Of a DNA stretch of 64,000 nt, positions 61,987-64,000 are shown piece by piece. Made by a program: the position numbers and the translations under genes. Numbering within the stretch: the stretch's first letter is position 1; each line of letters starts with the position of its first letter. A model generated the notes under the pieces. That model was not told the origin of the DNA. It saw only the letters and a program-made list of their open reading frames with translations, and searched no databases. This stretch comes from Fodinibius halophilus (GTDB lineage Bacteria; Bacteroidota; Rhodothermia; Balneolales; Balneolaceae): contig NZ_JAALLS010000020.1 of the NCBI RefSeq assembly GCF_011059105.1, positions 1 through 64,000 of the forward strand, read 5' to 3'.

Positions 61987-62042
61987 AATTCCTAATTCTC
62001 AATTCCTAATTCCTAATTCTTAATTCCTAATTTCCAATTTCC
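61987..62042 (+). repeat. Heptanucleotide array abutting the DUF368 gene
   Basis: Eight units with exact 7-base spacing: AATTCCT, AATTCTC, AATTCCT, AATTCCT, AATTCTT, AATTCCT, AATTTCC, AATTTCC. The last unit ends 1 base before the TTG start codon at 62044, leaving no room for a Shine-Dalgarno. No four-helix-bundle gene is attached. Confidence 0.92.
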
Positions 62043-62043
62043 C

Positions 62044-63177
62044 TTGTCTAAAACTGACCAGCCCGATTCCAACTCTGATTCTACATCCTGGAAAGAATAT
62101 CCCTTTCTATTACTTAAAGGCTTTTTAATGGGCTCAGCCGATATTGTTCCCGGCGTAAGTGGGGGCACAATGGCGCTGATTGTAGGTATCTATACCCGTC
62201 TCATTAATGCCATAAAAAGTTTTGACACTCATTTTTTTAAACACCTGTTTACCTTCAAACTGAAGAAAGCTTTTGAAGGTGTGGATTGGCGTTTTATGGG
62301 TGTACTGTTGGCTGGGATGTTTGCAGCAGTACTCTTCTTCACCAAGGTAGTTCCGCTTCAGATATATATGTTTACCGATCCGGAGCTTATTTTTGGTCTC
62401 TTCTTTGGATTGATCGTCGGCTCTATAGTCATTCTCACCAAAGCAATTGAGAACTTTGGCTGGATTCATGGGCTGATGATATTGATTGGAGCGGTCATCG
62501 GCTTTTGGGTAGTAACATTGGTGCCGGCCGATACCCCCGATTCACCACTGTATGTTTTTCTAAGTGGATCTGTTGCTATCTGTGCCATGATTTTGCCGGG
62601 TATCTCGGGCTCCTATATTTTGCTGATTCTTAGAAAGTATGATTATATCCTAAGCCAGATTGGGAGTCTTGGAACGGTAGATACGACTACAGCCTTACTG
62701 GCTTTATTACCCTTTGTGGTAGGGGCCATTTGTGGATTGATGCTTTTCTCACGGCTTCTTTCCTGGTTGTTGAAACGATATGAGGCCAAAACACTTGCAG
62801 TGCTTATAGGTTTTTTGATTGGCTCGTTATATGTTATTTGGCCATATCAAAATAGAACGTATAAAGAGATTGTCAGTAAGAAAACGGTGGTTGAATATAT
62901 GAGTCCTAAAGCTGTTGAACTGCGTAATAATCCGCCCTCCGAAAAGCGCCCTGAATTTCATAGACTGGGCGAAGTAATAAATCCTGACGCAACATTTAAT
63001 AAGCTTAAAAAAATTGAACTGCTTACGATTAAAAAGAAGTTGATTAAGAGCGATCCATTTGTGCCGTATGCTACCGTTAAGGGGGCAAATACGGCTCATT
63101 TTTGGGATGGGGTGATAGGTGTTTTTATTGGACTTTTGATGGTACTTGGGCTTGATTATGTACGAGCTAAAGGATAA
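62044..63177 (+). CDS. DUF368 family membrane transporter
   Basis: This 377-residue protein has about nine transmembrane segments. LLLKGFLMGSADIVPGVSGGTMALIVGIY near the N-terminus is the DUF368 signature, with a second inverted-like half around AICAMILPGISGSYILLIL. DUF368 proteins have been reported to recycle undecaprenyl phosphate across the inner membrane (PopT). The TTG start follows a heptanucleotide array directly; an internal ATG at LMGSADI would remove the first helix and is unlikely. An intrinsic terminator follows. Confidence 0.9.
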   Translation: MSKTDQPDSNSDSTSWKEYPFLLLKGFLMGSADIVPGVSGGTMALIVGIYTRLINAIKSFDTHFFKHLFTFKLKKAFEGVDWRFMGVLLAGMFAAVLFFTKVVPLQIYMFTDPELIFGLFFGLIVGSIVILTKAIENFGWIHGLMILIGAVIGFWVVTLVPADTPDSPLYVFLSGSVAICAMILPGISGSYILLILRKYDYILSQIGSLGTVDTTTALLALLPFVVGAICGLMLFSRLLSWLLKRYEAKTLAVLIGFLIGSLYVIWPYQNRTYKEIVSKKTVVEYMSPKAVELRNNPPSEKRPEFHRLGEVINPDATFNKLKKIELLTIKKKLIKSDPFVPYATVKGANTAHFWDGVIGVFIGLLMVLGLDYVRAKG

Positions 63178-63189
63178 CCTTCAGTAAGG

Positions 63190-63213
63190 AAAAGAGACTA
63201 AATTGTCTTTTTT
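63190..63213 (+). terminator. Intrinsic terminator of the DUF368 gene
   Basis: AAAAGAGAC pairs with GTCTTTTTT (one G-U) across TAAATT, 12 bases after the stop codon. Confidence 0.75.
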
Positions 63214-63241
63214 ATAAAAAAACTATTAAAACGGTGTCATC

Positions 63242-64000
63242 ATGAAGAAAATCAATAAAATATTAGTCCCGACAGATTTTTCAGTTAACTCGGTAATTGC
63301 GTACCAGCATGCACAGCAGATAGCTGAGAGTTTTGGTGCGCAAATCGACCTAATCCATGTAATCCCCACCCTGAAGTACTTTAATGACAGTATTTCACAA
63401 TTGGGAGCTCCTATTAGTATGGATTCGGATATTTATCCTAAAATTCAGGAACAGACTTCAGAAAAACTCACTGAGCAGATGCAGATGAATATTGCTGAAG
63501 AGTACAGGGGAGAGCTGCTTCGACCCATTCACAGAAGAGCATCGTCAAAGATTTGTGAAGTTGCGAATGAAGGCGAATATGATCTGATTATTATGGCCTC
63601 AAAAGGAGGCCATGGAACGCCCCTGTTGCGAGGTTCTACCACCGAAAAGATTATTCGCCATTCACAGGTGCCGGTCTTTACGGTTGATGATAGTTTGGGA
63701 ATTGAGGGGTTGGGCCGGATACTCGTACCAACAGATGGGTCTGATATCTCTTTTTCTGCACTACCCATTGCATTATCTCTGGCTGAAATTTATGATGCCG
63801 AGCTCACTCTTTTTCATGCTATAGAATTGTATGGGAGCCCGATGCAGGATGTGATAGGGAGTCCACAACAATCAGATGAAAGTAATATTTATACTGCACT
63901 TATAGATAGCTTGGAATCGTACCTGGCCGATAATGATGAAGTATCGATCAATCGACATAAAGATGACTTCGAAGATCAGTTGGTGATTTCACACGGTGCT
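63242..64000 (+). CDS. Tandem universal stress protein, cut by the window end
   Basis: 253 codons are visible from the ATG at 63242, with no stop before the window ends. The first UspA domain (about 1-148) begins KILVPTDFSVNS and ends with the ATP-binding loop MASKGGHGTPLLRGSTTEKIIRHSQVPVFTV (G-x2-G-x9-G-S/T). A second domain begins GRILVPTDGSDISFSALPIAL at about 158. Two-domain Usp proteins bind ATP and respond to starvation or stress. The DUF368 terminator lies between it and the upstream gene. Confidence 0.92.
   Translation, partial: MKKINKILVPTDFSVNSVIAYQHAQQIAESFGAQIDLIHVIPTLKYFNDSISQLGAPISMDSDIYPKIQEQTSEKLTEQMQMNIAEEYRGELLRPIHRRASSKICEVANEGEYDLIIMASKGGHGTPLLRGSTTEKIIRHSQVPVFTVDDSLGIEGLGRILVPTDGSDISFSALPIALSLAEIYDAELTLFHAIELYGSPMQDVIGSPQQSDESNIYTALIDSLESYLADNDEVSINRHKDDFEDQLVISHGA

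Overview
The window looks like chromosomal DNA of a Bacteroidota-related bacterium, most likely of the Balneolota/Rhodothermota branch. The evidence is a type IX secretion C-terminal domain with the motif QNYPNPFNPET, a PID-CTERM sorting peptide, Bacteroidota-style promoter boxes (TAnnTTTG), frequent TTG/GTG starts, many outer-membrane beta-barrels with Q-terminated signal peptides, and a sigma factor/TPR-kinase pair. The phylum is inferred from motifs only; no search was run.

Layout. 0-8 kb: a small membrane protein, an OmpA-like barrel, rel/spoT, an HU-like protein, then ruvX-def-fmt, gap, tRNA-Pro(UGG) and msrB. 8.1-9.15 kb: a gene-poor stretch. 9-14 kb: metZ and osmC, an OPT transporter and a lipoprotein of the formamidase family. 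14-30.7 kb: all histidine genes on the minus strand in the order G-D-C-B-H ... A ... F-IE, with a candidate His-rich attenuator peptide in front of hisG. The set is split by foreign blocks, the largest (17.3-25.6 kb) being an ECF sigma factor, a DUF6768-like protein, a LolA-like carrier, two FtsX-type permeases, a LolD-like ATPase and an outer-membrane barrel. Two genes for four-helix-bundle (23S intervening-sequence type) proteins sit in intergenic gaps of this operon, each bordered by degenerate 7-bp repeat arrays.

30.8-43 kb: a DUF4382 lipoprotein, a small thiamine-binding-fold protein, a PID-CTERM peptide, a T9SS-exported protein, an ECF sigma/TPR-kinase module, lepA and lepB. A decayed copy of the lepA promoter and start lies 4.3 kb upstream of lepA, so copies flank the sigma/kinase module. 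A frameshifted copy of the PID-CTERM gene lies there too.

43-64 kb: ordinary chromosome (amidohydrolase, rlmN, thiol peroxidase-like protein, OsmC, MscS channel, outer-membrane protein, S9 peptidase, ZIP transporter, phosphoglucomutase, lgt, cysS, AsmA-like protein, pcm, DUF368 transporter, universal stress protein cut by the window end). The non-coding stretch at 55.7-56.4 kb shares at least four sequence blocks, inverted and reordered, with the non-coding stretch at 24.6-25.7 kb.

The best candidates for something new are the heptanucleotide-array/four-helix-bundle units, the envelope transport operon they sit in, the his leader peptide and the lepA relic.
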